Below, piece by piece: positions 26,928 through 35,018 of a stretch of 64,000 nt of DNA. Source of the DNA: Streptomyces pilosus (lineage in GTDB: Bacteria; Actinomycetota; Actinomycetes; Streptomycetales; Streptomycetaceae). The notes under the pieces are model-generated. The model saw only the letters and a program-made list of their open reading frames with translations. It ran no database searches and was not told the origin of the DNA. How positions within the stretch are numbered: the first letter of the stretch is position 1; every line of letters begins with the position of its first letter. A program made the position numbers and the translations under genes. Where the stretch lies: NCBI RefSeq assembly GCF_014649835.1, contig NZ_BMTU01000007.1, forward strand, positions 1-64,000, read 5' to 3'.

Positions 26928-26936
26928 CATAAGCGG
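26928..26936 (+). promoter_or_regulatory. CATAAGCGG element upstream of cysteine dioxygenase
   Basis: Same nonamer as at the lysR promoter, within the 94-bp gap between lysR and the dioxygenase gene. It is followed by GTGCTTGG, giving a partial dyad ATAAGC-GGT-GCTTG, compatible with a LysR site. Confidence 0.45.
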
Positions 26937-27000
26937 TGCTTGGGAACGGCGAAGAAACTCTCGTTGGACGTCATGCCCGGGTCCGTCCGACGCTCCCGGT

Positions 27001-27591
27001 ATGCCTCCCGCACCCAGTGCCACGAGTCTCCCGGGCGCCTTCACCGCCCCGCGCCCCACCGCACGCCTCGCCGCCCTGATCGCGGACATCGGGGCGACCG
27101 TCGGCCGCGGTCTGCCGCCCGACCCCACCGCCCACCTGGTCGGCGAGTGTCTCGCCCCGCACCTGGGCGCACCCGACCTGCTCACCCCCGAGCAGTGCGC
27201 GAGCGACCCCGCGCGTTACCGGCAGCACCTGCTGCACGCCGAGCACGACGGCAGCTTCTCGCTGGTCGCCCTGGTCTGGCTGCCCGGCCAGGGCACCTCC
27301 GTGCACGACCACATCGCCTGGTGCACCACGGGTGTCCACCGGGGCCGGGAGCACGAGCGCCGCTACCGGCTGCTGCCGGCCGCGGGCCCCGGCGCCGGGG
27401 CACGGCTGGTCGCCACCGCCGACGTGGTCAACGACAGCGGCGAGGTCTGCGGCTTCGCGCCGCCCGGCGACATCCACCGGGTGTGGAACGGCGGGCCCGG
27501 CACGGCGATATCCCTGCACGTCTACGGCGCCGACATATCCCGCTCCGGCACCAGCGTCCGCCGCGTCTACCCGCAGCCGGCCGACCGCTGA
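27001..27591 (+). CDS. cysteine dioxygenase family protein
   Basis: Cupin of 196 aa oxidising a thiol such as cysteine to its sulfinate. The iron-binding first cupin motif is visible in GTSVHDHIAWCTTGVHRG and the second His in PPGDIHRVWNGG. Bacterial members act on cysteine or 3-mercaptopropionate; the exact thiol is not decided by sequence. No Shine-Dalgarno is seen before the ATG. The stop shares one base with the next start (TGATG), coupling it to the exporter gene. Likely step one of cysteine sulfur disposal. Confidence 0.87.
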   Translation: MPPAPSATSLPGAFTAPRPTARLAALIADIGATVGRGLPPDPTAHLVGECLAPHLGAPDLLTPEQCASDPARYRQHLLHAEHDGSFSLVALVWLPGQGTSVHDHIAWCTTGVHRGREHERRYRLLPAAGPGAGARLVATADVVNDSGEVCGFAPPGDIHRVWNGGPGTAISLHVYGADISRSGTSVRRVYPQPADR

Positions 27592-28631
27592 TGGCGCTGC
27601 TGCGGGAACGCCCCGCCGCGGCGCCGGCCGCCGGCCGCCCGGCCCCGGCCCGCCGGTACGGGCTCGCCCTCGCGGCGCTGGGGGTGGCCCTCGCCTGGTC
27701 CGTGCACCGCCTCCTGCCGGGCGTCCCGATGCTCACCGCCGCCGTCGTGCTCGGCGTGGTGGCCGCGCACCTGCCCCGGCTGCGCACCCTCGTACGGACC
27801 ACGGCGCGGCCGGGGCTCTCGTACGCGGGCAAGCGGCTGATGCGGGCCGGGATCGTGCTCCTCGGACTGCGGCTCGCCTTCGACGACGTCCGCGCGCTGG
27901 GCTGGGGCACCGCCCTGATGGTCGTCGGCGTGGTGACGTGCACGCTGCTGGGCACCTGGTGGCTCGGCAGACGGCTGGGACTGCCCGGCGACCAGCCGCT
28001 GCTGATCGCCGTCGGGTACGCGGTGTGCGGGGCGTCCGCGATCGGCGCGGTGGGCGAGGCGCGGGGCAGCGACGAACGGGACGCGGCCACCTCGGTCGCC
28101 CTGGTCACGCTCTGCGGGACCCTCGCCATCGCCGTCCTGCCCCTGCTCCAGGGTGTACTGGGGCTGGACGACGCGGAGTTCGGCCGCTGGGCCGGGGCGA
28201 GCGTGCACGACGTCGGGCAGGTGGTCGCCACGGCGCAGACCGCCGGCGGTGCGGCGCTCGGGGAGGCGGTGCTGGTCAAGCTGATGCGGGTGGCCCTGCT
28301 CGCGCCGATCGTCGCCGCGGTCGCCCTGGATATCCAGCGGGGGCGGGGACGGGCCGCGGGGGCACCCCGGGTGCCCCTGGTGCCGCTGTTCGTCGTCGGC
28401 TTCCTGGCCGCCGTGACGCTGCGCAGCACCGGCCTGCTGCCGCAGGCGGCCCTGGACACGGCCCACGTCGCGCAGGAACTCCTGCTGGCCGCCGCCCTGT
28501 TCGGCCTGGGCAGCGCGGTCGACCTGTCCGCCCTGACCCGCACGGGCGGCCGGGTCGCGGCCCTCGGCCTGTGCGCGTGGGTGACCGTGGCGGGCCTGTC
28601 GTACGGGGGCGTCCTGCTGGTCTCCGGCTGA
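27591..28631 (+). CDS. YeiH/UPF0324-type putative sulfate exporter family membrane protein
   Basis: Protein of 346 aa with about ten hydrophobic helices. Family motifs include GVVAAHLPRL, GIVLLGLRLAFDD, CGASAIGAV and VHDVGQVVATA. Relatives (YeiH, TauZ) sit in sulfonate and cysteine catabolism loci and are proposed to export sulfite or sulfate. Coupled to cysteine dioxygenase by TGATG, which fits removal of the sulfite or sulfate released from cysteine sulfinate. Transport has not been demonstrated for most members. Confidence 0.85.
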   Translation: MALLRERPAAAPAAGRPAPARRYGLALAALGVALAWSVHRLLPGVPMLTAAVVLGVVAAHLPRLRTLVRTTARPGLSYAGKRLMRAGIVLLGLRLAFDDVRALGWGTALMVVGVVTCTLLGTWWLGRRLGLPGDQPLLIAVGYAVCGASAIGAVGEARGSDERDAATSVALVTLCGTLAIAVLPLLQGVLGLDDAEFGRWAGASVHDVGQVVATAQTAGGAALGEAVLVKLMRVALLAPIVAAVALDIQRGRGRAAGAPRVPLVPLFVVGFLAAVTLRSTGLLPQAALDTAHVAQELLLAAALFGLGSAVDLSALTRTGGRVAALGLCAWVTVAGLSYGGVLLVSG

Positions 28632-28648
28632 ACCGGCCGCACACGCGT

Positions 28649-28686
28649 CCGGCGGGCACCGTGTCCGTGGACACCGTGCCCGCCGG
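28649..28686. terminator. terminator between convergent yeiH-type gene and icmA
   Basis: An 18-bp stem with one mismatch (28649-28666 with 28669-28686) and a 2-nt loop, centred between the two stops. No T run; acts in both directions. Confidence 0.7.
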
Positions 28687-28705
28687 CCGGCGGTGCTCGG
28701 AGGGG

Positions 28706-30406
28706 TCAGAAGCCCGCGGGCTCTGTGTAGACGCCCCACTCGTCGCGCAGGACGCCGCAGATCTCGCCGAGGGTCGCCTCCGCGCGGACGGCTTCGAGCA
28801 TCGGCTCGATCATGTTGGCGCCGGAGCGGGCCGCGGCGACCATGGTGTCGAGGGCGCCGCGCACCTTCGCGTCGTCGCGGGCGGACTTGCGCTCCGCCAG
28901 GAGCCGGACCTGCTCGCGCTCCACCTCGTGGCTGACCCGCAGGATCTCCAGGTCACCGGTGACCGACCCGGTGTGGACGTTGACGCCCACGACCCGCTTG
29001 TCGCCCTTCTCCAGCGCCTGCTGGTAGCGGAACGCCGACTCGGCGATCTCGCCGGTGAACCAGCCGTCCTCGATGCCGCGCAGGATGCCGGAGGTGATCG
29101 GCCCGATCGGGTGCCTGCCGTCCGGGTGGGCGCGCAGGCCGCGCTCCCTGATCTGCTCGAAGATCTCCTCGGCGTCCGCCTCGATCCGGTCCGTGAGCTG
29201 TTCGACGTACCAGGAACCGCCCAGCGGGTCCGCGACGTTGCCGACGCCGGTCTCCTCCATCAGCACCTGCTGCGTGCGCAGGGCGATCTCGGCGGCCTGC
29301 TCGCTGGGCAGCGCGAGGGTCTCGTCGAGGGCGTTGGTGTGCAGCGAGTTGGTCCCGCCGAGCACGGCGGCCAGTGCCTCGACGGCGGTGCGCACCACGT
29401 TGTTGTACGGCTGCTGCGCGGTCAGGGAGACACCGGCGGTCTGCGTGTGGAAGCGCAGCCACTGCGCCTTGTCGCTCCGGGCGCCGTACACGTCCCGCAT
29501 CCAGCGCGCCCAGATGCGCCGGGCCGCACGGAACTTGGCGATCTCCTCGAAGAAGTCCACGTGCGCGTCGAAGAAGAAGGACAGTCCGGGGGCGAACACG
29601 TCCACGTCGAGCCCGCGGCTGAGCCCCAGCTCGACGTACCCGAAGCCGTCCGCGAGCGTGTACGCCAGTTCCTGTGCGGCCGTCGCCCCGGCCTCGCGGA
29701 TGTGGTAGCCGGAGACGGAGAGCGGCTTGTACGCGGGGATGCCGGCCGCGCAGTGCTCCATCAGGTCACCGATGAGGCGCAGGTGCGGCTCGGGCTGGAA
29801 GAGCCACTCCTTCTGCGCGATGTACTCCTTGAAGATGTCCGTCTGCAGGGTGCCGTTGAGCACGGCGGGGTCGACGCCCTGCCGCTCGGCGGCGACGAGG
29901 TACATGCAGAACACGGGCACGGCGGGCCCGCTGATCGTCATGGACGTCGTCACGTCCCCGAGCGGGATGTCCTTGAAGAGGACCTCCATGTCGGCCGCCG
30001 AGTCGATCGCCACCCCGCAGTGCCCGACCTCGCCGAGGGAGCGCGGGTCGTCGGAGTCGCGGCCCATGAGCGTCGGCATGTCGAAGGCGACGGAGAGCCC
30101 GCCCCCGCCGTTGCCGAGGATCATCTTGTACCGCTCGTTGGTCTGCTCGGCGTTCCCGAAGCCGGCGAACTGCCGGATGGTCCACGTCCGCCCCCGGTAG
30201 CCGGTCGGGTACAGCCCGCGGGTGAAGGGGTACTCCCCCGGCCAGCCGATCCGCTCGAACCCCTCATAGGTGTCCCCGGCCCGGGGCCCGTACACCGGCT
30301 CCACGGGGTCGCCGGAGAGCGTGGTGAAATCCGCGTCGCGCTTCCGCGCGGCGTCATACCGGGCCTGCCAGCGTCGGCGGCCCTCCTCGATGGCGTCAGC
30401 GTCCAT
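28706..30406 (-). CDS. icmA: isobutyryl-CoA mutase large subunit
   Basis: Protein of 566 aa. This B12 enzyme interconverts isobutyryl-CoA and n-butyryl-CoA and links valine catabolism to polyketide precursors. The substrate-deciding residues Phe80 (TIRQFAGFG) and Gln198 (EYIAQKE) are those of isobutyryl-CoA mutase; methylmalonyl-CoA mutase has Tyr and Arg there. The length matches the separate large subunit; the B12-binding IcmB subunit is not in the window. ATG at 30406 lies about 10 bases after TAGTAA, giving a very short leader, and a 24-bp near-palindrome covers this promoter. Confidence 0.95.
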   Translation of the reverse strand: MDADAIEEGRRRWQARYDAARKRDADFTTLSGDPVEPVYGPRAGDTYEGFERIGWPGEYPFTRGLYPTGYRGRTWTIRQFAGFGNAEQTNERYKMILGNGGGGLSVAFDMPTLMGRDSDDPRSLGEVGHCGVAIDSAADMEVLFKDIPLGDVTTSMTISGPAVPVFCMYLVAAERQGVDPAVLNGTLQTDIFKEYIAQKEWLFQPEPHLRLIGDLMEHCAAGIPAYKPLSVSGYHIREAGATAAQELAYTLADGFGYVELGLSRGLDVDVFAPGLSFFFDAHVDFFEEIAKFRAARRIWARWMRDVYGARSDKAQWLRFHTQTAGVSLTAQQPYNNVVRTAVEALAAVLGGTNSLHTNALDETLALPSEQAAEIALRTQQVLMEETGVGNVADPLGGSWYVEQLTDRIEADAEEIFEQIRERGLRAHPDGRHPIGPITSGILRGIEDGWFTGEIAESAFRYQQALEKGDKRVVGVNVHTGSVTGDLEILRVSHEVEREQVRLLAERKSARDDAKVRGALDTMVAAARSGANMIEPMLEAVRAEATLGEICGVLRDEWGVYTEPAGF

Positions 30407-30414
30407 ACCCTCGA

Positions 30415-30438
30415 ATTTACTAGGACGTCCAAGTAAAT
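30415..30438. promoter_or_regulatory. 24-bp near-perfect palindrome on icmA promoter
   Basis: Arms ATTTACTA-GGAC (30415-30426) and GTCC-AAGTAAAT (30427-30438) are complementary except for one base pair. The minus-strand -10 TAGTAA (30422-30417) lies inside it, so bound protein would block icmA. It is strikingly AT-rich at the ends. The MarR protein 500 bp away is a candidate ligand, unproven. Confidence 0.65.
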
Positions 30439-30491
30439 GTCGATGGCAAACCGCCGCACGCTGCTCCGTACGGCGGTGAGGAGCCGAAAAG

Positions 30492-30830
30492 TCAGGCCTT
30501 GGCGGCCGCGGGGGCGCCGTCCGTGATCCTGCCCTCCAGCTCGCGGCTGATCCTGCGCTCCACGAAGAACGCGGCCGTGGGGACGGTGCCGGCCAGCAGC
30601 ACCCAGAGCTGCTTCTTCACGGGCCACTTCAGCTTGGAGCCGAGGTCGAAGGCGAAGATCAGGTAGACCACGTACAGCCAGCCGTGCGCGATGCTGACCA
30701 CCTGCGTGAAGTCGGCCGCGCCACCCAGGTCGAGCACGTACTTGCCGATCATGCCGAAGGTCAGCGCGACGAGGAGGACACCGGTGACGTAGGCCATGAC
30801 CCGGTAGCGGGTGAACACGCTCTTCTTCAT
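30492..30830 (-). CDS. DUF3817 membrane protein (copy 1)
   Basis: Protein of 112 aa with three hydrophobic helices (VMAYVTGVLLVALTFGMIG; IAHGWLYVVYLIFAFDLG; LWVLLAGTVPTAAFFVERR). The HGWLYVVY...D and P...FFVERR signatures define DUF3817. Function unknown. It follows the MarR gene by 43 bp on the same strand, so the two are probably co-transcribed. A second copy is at 31791-32135. Confidence 0.85.
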   Translation of the reverse strand: MKKSVFTRYRVMAYVTGVLLVALTFGMIGKYVLDLGGAADFTQVVSIAHGWLYVVYLIFAFDLGSKLKWPVKKQLWVLLAGTVPTAAFFVERRISRELEGRITDGAPAAAKA

Positions 30831-30873
30831 GCCGTCGAGCGTAACGGGCCGTCCGCGGGGATCTTGGACGGGG

Positions 30874-31383
30874 TCAGCCCTCCTCGAAGTCCCCCGCCGC
30901 CACCCGCAGCGGACGCAGGATCGCGAAGAGTTCGGCGCACTCCTCGGCGTCGTAGGCGCCCAGGCCGAAGTCCATGGCCATCAGGTCCAGGGTGGCGGAC
31001 TCGACCACCTCGCGGCCCTTGTCGGTGATGGTCGCGAGGGTGCCGCGGCCGTCGTTGGGGTTGGGACGCTTGGCGACCAGACCGGACCTCACCAGCCGGT
31101 CCACGGTGTTCGTCACCGACGTGGGGTGCACCATGAGCCGCTCACCGATCTTCGACATCGGCAGTTCGCCCGACTTGGAGAAGGTCAGCAGCACCAGCGC
31201 CTCGTACCGCGCGAAGGTGAGCCCGTACGGCTTGACCACCGCGTCGACCTCGGCCAGCAGGATCTGGTGCGCGCGCATGACCGAGGTGATCGCGGCCATC
31301 GAGGGCACGCTTCCCCAGCGCTGCTTCCAGAGCTCGTCGGCGCGGGCGATGGGATCGAACGAGAGACTGAGCGGCTTCGGCAC
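30874..31383 (-). CDS. MarR-family regulator
   Basis: Protein of 169 aa with a winged helix (LTFARYEALVLLTFSKSGELPMSKIGERL; VTNTVDRLVRSGLVAKRPNPNDGRG) and the beta-wing Arg/Asp pair of the family. No SD stands out before the start. Next to a DUF3817 gene and near icmA; could bind the icmA palindrome or the dyad before the second DUF3817 gene, but this is inference. Confidence 0.88.
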   Translation of the reverse strand: MPKPLSLSFDPIARADELWKQRWGSVPSMAAITSVMRAHQILLAEVDAVVKPYGLTFARYEALVLLTFSKSGELPMSKIGERLMVHPTSVTNTVDRLVRSGLVAKRPNPNDGRGTLATITDKGREVVESATLDLMAMDFGLGAYDAEECAELFAILRPLRVAAGDFEEG

Positions 31384-31442
31384 GGCTCAGACCCTACCGG
31401 CCGGTCACATGCCGGTCAGCCCTGTCTCACTCATCGGTCCGC

Positions 31443-31481
31443 GCGGCCGCGGGCGGACGGTTCCGTTCCGCCCGCGGCCGC
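31443..31481 (-). terminator. terminator of the DUF3817-MTH1187 operon
   Basis: Perfect 15-bp GC-rich stem (31443-31457 with 31467-31481), 9-nt loop, directly downstream of the MTH1187-family gene and ahead of the MarR start. Confidence 0.7.
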
Positions 31482-31494
31482 ACGGCGCCAGGTG

Positions 31495-31794
31495 TCAGCC
31501 GCCACCCGCCAGGTGCCGTTCGACGGTCTCCACCTTGGACGTGAGGCCGTCCGTCACGCCCGGGCGGATGTCCGCCTTGAGGACGACGGACACGCGCGGG
31601 GCGCGCGCCTCCACGGCGGCCACGGCGCGCCTCACCACGTCCATGACCTCGTCCCACTCACCCTCGATCGAGGTGAACATGGCGTCGGTGCGGTGCGGCA
31701 GTCCTGAGGCGCGGACCACGCGGACGGCGTCGGCGACGTACTCCCCCACGTCCTCGCCGACGCCGAGCGGGGTCACCGAGAAGGCGACGATCAC
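31495..31794 (-). CDS. MTH1187-family thiamine-binding-like protein
   Basis: Small protein of 99 aa (VIVAFSVTPLGVGEDVGEYVADAVRVVRASGL). The pattern matches the MTH1187/YkoF ferredoxin-like fold, of which some members bind thiamine or hydroxymethylpyrimidine; binding is unproven here. GTG at 31794 overlaps the DUF3817 stop by 4 bp (GTGA), so the two are coupled. Confidence 0.87.
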   Translation of the reverse strand: MIVAFSVTPLGVGEDVGEYVADAVRVVRASGLPHRTDAMFTSIEGEWDEVMDVVRRAVAAVEARAPRVSVVLKADIRPGVTDGLTSKVETVERHLAGGG

Positions 31795-32135
31795 GCGTTC
31801 ACGACTCCCTCGGTGCGGGCGCGGGAGGCGATCACCGCGTCCTCGGCCTCGCGCTTGAGCCGGCGCTCGGCGAAGAAGCCGCCGGCGGGCAGGACCGACA
31901 TCGCGAAGTAGAAGGCCGCGGAACCCGGCGACCACTTGGCGCGGTTCCAGGCGTCGGCCCAGAAGAGCACGTAGAGGACGAAGAGGAAGCCGTGGACGGC
32001 ACCCATCACCGGGACGGCGTTGAAGTCGGTGGTCCGCTTCAGGACCGAGCAGACGAGCAGCAGCAGGAACGAGATCGCTTCGGGGCCCGAGACCAGGCGG
32101 AGGCGGCGGAGGGCGGAGGCGGTCTTGATGTCCAC
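31791..32135 (-). CDS. DUF3817 membrane protein (copy 2)
   Basis: Protein of 114 aa with three helices (AISFLLLLVCSVLKRTTDF; VHGFLFVLYVLFWADAWNR; AAFYFAMSVLPAGGFFAERRL). It is a diverged paralogue of the 30492-30830 product. Upstream, GCTTGTG (32181-32187) and CACAAGC (32196-32202) form a dyad in the promoter or leader. Coupled to the MTH1187-family gene. Function unknown. Confidence 0.85.
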   Translation of the reverse strand: MDIKTASALRRLRLVSGPEAISFLLLLVCSVLKRTTDFNAVPVMGAVHGFLFVLYVLFWADAWNRAKWSPGSAAFYFAMSVLPAGGFFAERRLKREAEDAVIASRARTEGVVNA

Positions 32136-32347
32136 GGGTCACCTTCGGTGGGAGAGACGTCGGCGTCGACGGTTCGGACGGCTTGTGAACACACGCACAA
32201 GCGCGTCCATTGTGGCAAACCCCGTACGTGATCACGGGAGCGGGTCCGTGGGGGACGGAACGGGCGGGCCCGTAGGGGACGGATCGGGGGACGACTCGGG
32301 TCCCGGGATCTGTCCGGCGGGGCAAAGGGGCGGCTACCGTCACAACC

Positions 32348-32986
32348 GTGGCGATGTTCCGACTTCAGAGCAGCAAGGTGCTCGCCGTCGACATGACCGG
32401 GGACGCCGTGAAGGCGAAGAACGGCTCGATGGTCGCGTACGACGGCGAGATGGCCTTCAAGAAGCTCAGCGGTGGCGGTGAGGGCATCCGGGGGATGGTG
32501 ACCCGGCGGCTCACGGGCGAGCAGATGACGCTGATGGAGGTGAAGGGACACGGGACCTGCTTCTTCGCGGACCGTGCCTCCGAGATCAATCTCGTGGGGC
32601 TCCGGGGCGACACGCTGTACGTGGAGTCCAGCAATCTGCTGGCGACGGACGGCGGACTGCGCACCGGGACCACGTTCACCGGTCTGCGGGGCGCCTCCCA
32701 GGGCAACGGGCTGTTCACGACCACGGTCGAGGGCCACGGCCAGGCGGCGCTGCTGTCGGACGGGCCGGCGGTGCTGCTGCGGGTCGCTCCGCAGTACCCG
32801 CTGACGGTCGACCCGGGCGCCTACGTGGCGCACCAGGGGAACCTGCGGCAGTCGTTCCAGTCGGGTGTGACCTTCCGCACGCTGATGGGTGAGGGCGGCG
32901 GCGAGGCCTTCCAGATCCGCTTCGAGGGCGACGGGGTGGTCTACGTCCAGCCCAGTGAGCGCAACACGATCGCGGGGGACGTCTGA
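32348..32986 (+). CDS. AIM24 family protein (copy 1)
   Basis: Protein of 212 aa made of the AIM24/TIGR00266-type beta barrel (VLAVDMTGDAVKAKNGSMVAYDG ... GEAFQIRFEGDGVVYVQPSE). Related to yeast mitochondrial AIM24; the bacterial role is unknown. GTG at 32348 lies 7 bases after TACCGT, suggesting a leaderless mRNA; ATG two codons later is possible. First of three consecutive paralogues spaced 1 bp and -4 bp apart, hence one operon. Confidence 0.87.
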   Translation: MAMFRLQSSKVLAVDMTGDAVKAKNGSMVAYDGEMAFKKLSGGGEGIRGMVTRRLTGEQMTLMEVKGHGTCFFADRASEINLVGLRGDTLYVESSNLLATDGGLRTGTTFTGLRGASQGNGLFTTTVEGHGQAALLSDGPAVLLRVAPQYPLTVDPGAYVAHQGNLRQSFQSGVTFRTLMGEGGGEAFQIRFEGDGVVYVQPSERNTIAGDV

Positions 32987-32987
32987 C

Positions 32988-33638
32988 ATGGGTTTCCGGG
33001 AGATCAACTCCAAGGTGGTCGAAGCGACCGTGACGCCCGGCCGGCGGCTGTTCAGTCAGCGCGGCGCGATGCTCGCGTACAGGGGAGAGGTCACCTTCAC
33101 CCCGAACCTGCGCGGCGGTCAGGGCGGGGTGATGTCCATGATCGGGCGGCGGGTCGCCGACGAGGACACGCCGCTGATGACCGTCGAGGGCAGCGGCACC
33201 GTCCTGTTCGGGCACGGCGGCCACCACATCCAGGTGATCGACCTCTCCGGGGACAGGCTGTACGTCGAGGCGGACCGGCTGCTCGCCTTCGAGGGCACGC
33301 TGGAGCAGGGCACGGTGTTCCTCGGCTCCCAGGGCGGGGTGATGGGCATGGTCCGGGGGCAGGTCTCCGGGCAGGGCCTGTTCACCACCACCCTGAAGGG
33401 GCACGGCTCGGTCGCCGTGATGGCCCACGGCGGGGTGATCGAGATCCCGATCACCCCGCAGCGGCCGGTGCGCGTCGACCCGCAGGCCTACGTCGCCCAC
33501 CACGGCGACGTGCGCAACAAGCTGTCCACCGCCCTCGGCTGGCGGGACATGGTGGGCCGCGGCTCGGGCGAGGCCTTCCAGCTGGAGCTCGGCGGCAGCG
33601 GTGCCGTGTACGTCCAGGCGTCGGAGGAGAAACTGTGA
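32988..33638 (+). CDS. AIM24 family protein (copy 2)
   Basis: Protein of 216 aa with the same fold as its neighbours (RLFSQRGAMLAYRGEVTF ... GEAFQLELGGSGAVYVQASEE). It has glycine-rich loops GGQGGVMSMIG and GSQGGVMGMVRG. ATG two bases after the first copy's stop; the stop overlaps the third copy (GTGA). Function unknown. Confidence 0.87.
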   Translation: MGFREINSKVVEATVTPGRRLFSQRGAMLAYRGEVTFTPNLRGGQGGVMSMIGRRVADEDTPLMTVEGSGTVLFGHGGHHIQVIDLSGDRLYVEADRLLAFEGTLEQGTVFLGSQGGVMGMVRGQVSGQGLFTTTLKGHGSVAVMAHGGVIEIPITPQRPVRVDPQAYVAHHGDVRNKLSTALGWRDMVGRGSGEAFQLELGGSGAVYVQASEEKL

Positions 33639-34423
33639 GCCCGTACGGAACGCCGGGCACCGGACCCGTGGTCCACGACCCGGTGACGCTGCCGGCCGAC
33701 GACAACGTCGACCCCTACACCTTCTGCGTGGAGCTCAAGGGCACCCAGTGGTTCATGCAGAAGGGGAAGATGATCGCCTACTACGGGGCGATCGACTTCA
33801 ACGGCGTCGGACACGGCCGGCTCGACCGACTTGTCCGCACGTCGTTCCATTCGCCTCTGCACGCGAGCGACTGGGTCGTGGCGGAGGGCTCCGGCAAGAT
33901 GCTCCTCGCCGACCGGGCCTTCGACGTGAATTCGTACGACCTCGCGGACGGCAACCTGACCATTCGCTCGGGCAACTTGCTAGCTTTTCAGCCAAGTCTG
34001 TCGCTGAAGCAGTCGATCGTGCCGGGTTTTCTGACGCTGATCGGAACCGGAAAGTTCGTGGCCGCCTCTAACGGTCCGGTGGTGTTCATGGAGCCCCCGA
34101 TCCGGGTGGACCCGCAGGCGCTGGTCGGCTGGGCGGACTGCCCGTCTCCGTGTCACCACTACGACCACGGGTACATGACGGGCGTGATGGGCGGTCTACG
34201 TGCGATGACGGGCCTGGGCGGAGCCTCCGGCGAGGAGCACCAGTTCGAGTTCGTCGGGGCGGGCACGGTGCTGCTCCAGTCGTCCGAGGCGCTGATGGCG
34301 GAGCAGGCCACGGGGGCGCCCCCGAACGAGCCGGGCGTACCCGGGGGCGGGCCGGGGCAGCCGGGGGGCGCACCGCGCCTTCCCGGACAACTGGGGGACC
34401 TCCAGCGCCGCTTCGGACTGTGA
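33635..34423 (+). CDS. AIM24 family protein (copy 3, extended)
   Basis: Protein of 262 aa. The AIM24 barrel (FMQKGKMIAYYGAIDFNG ... EEHQFEFVGAGTVLLQSSE) is preceded by a ~25-residue leader and followed by a Gly/Pro-rich tail (about 225-262), so it is the most diverged of the three. GTG start overlaps copy 2. A unique cysteine pair (CPSPCHHYDHGYM) is absent from the other two and could bind metal. Confidence 0.87.
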   Translation: MSPYGTPGTGPVVHDPVTLPADDNVDPYTFCVELKGTQWFMQKGKMIAYYGAIDFNGVGHGRLDRLVRTSFHSPLHASDWVVAEGSGKMLLADRAFDVNSYDLADGNLTIRSGNLLAFQPSLSLKQSIVPGFLTLIGTGKFVAASNGPVVFMEPPIRVDPQALVGWADCPSPCHHYDHGYMTGVMGGLRAMTGLGGASGEEHQFEFVGAGTVLLQSSEALMAEQATGAPPNEPGVPGGGPGQPGGAPRLPGQLGDLQRRFGL

Positions 34424-34438
34424 GCGGTAGTGTGCGGG

Positions 34439-34472
34439 GTGTGACATCGAACGCCTGCACGTAATGTCACAC
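34439..34472. repeat. inverted repeat GTGTGACAT ... ATGTCACAC
   Basis: Perfect 9-bp arms (34439-34447 and 34464-34472) separated by 16 bp. No T run follows, so a terminator is not obvious. It lies 48 bp before the absC start and may be an operator or a weak terminator for the AIM24 operon. Confidence 0.5.
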
Positions 34473-34520
34473 GGAAGCCTCATTAGTTCGTCTTTCAACT
34501 TTCTTAGGTAGACTTCATTC

Positions 34521-34997
34521 ATGGAGACCGAGACGGCCACCCGCTGGCTGACCAATGCGGAGCAGTGCGCCTGGCGCACCCACCTGGAGGTCAACAGGCT
34601 GTTGACGTACCAGCTCGAGAAGGATCTGCAGCCGTTCGGCCTGACAATGAACGACTACGAGATTCTGGTGAACCTGTCCGAGTCGGAGGACCGGCGGATG
34701 CGGATGAGCGACCTCGCCTCCGCCACCATGCAGTCCAAGAGCCGGCTGTCGCACCAGATCACCCGCATGGAGAACGCGAACCTGGTGCGGCGGGAGCACT
34801 GCGAGTCCGACCGCCGGGGTCTGTACGCGGTCCTCACCGAGCACGGTCTGGAGACCATGCAGAAGGTCGCGCCGCACCACGTGGCGTCCGTGCGCAGACA
34901 CTTCATCGACCTGCTCGCCCCCGAGGCGCTCACCGAGCTCGACAAGGCCCTCAAGCCCATCGCCGAGCACCTTCGGGGGGCGCGGGGGCGCCCCTGA
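34521..34997 (+). CDS. absC: AbsC-like MarR-family regulator
   Basis: Protein of 158 aa with winged helix (LTMNDYEILVNLSESEDRRMRMSDLASATMQSKSRLSHQITRMENANLV). It is acidic and Cys/His-containing (EQCAWRTHLEV, REHCESD), and the length and position match AbsC of S. coelicolor, a regulator tied to antibiotic production and zinc homeostasis. ATG at 34521 lies 6 bases after TAGACT and lacks a clear SD, so probably leaderless. The symbol rests on recalled family and gene order, not a search. Confidence 0.82.
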   Translation: METETATRWLTNAEQCAWRTHLEVNRLLTYQLEKDLQPFGLTMNDYEILVNLSESEDRRMRMSDLASATMQSKSRLSHQITRMENANLVRREHCESDRRGLYAVLTEHGLETMQKVAPHHVASVRRHFIDLLAPEALTELDKALKPIAEHLRGARGRP

Positions 34998-35018
34998 CGC
35001 CCCCGGCCCCCGCCGGCC

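Noticed and set aside
34439..34472. Inverted repeat read as an intrinsic terminator
   Set aside because: The 16-nt loop and lack of a T run make it weak; kept as a repeat of unknown role.
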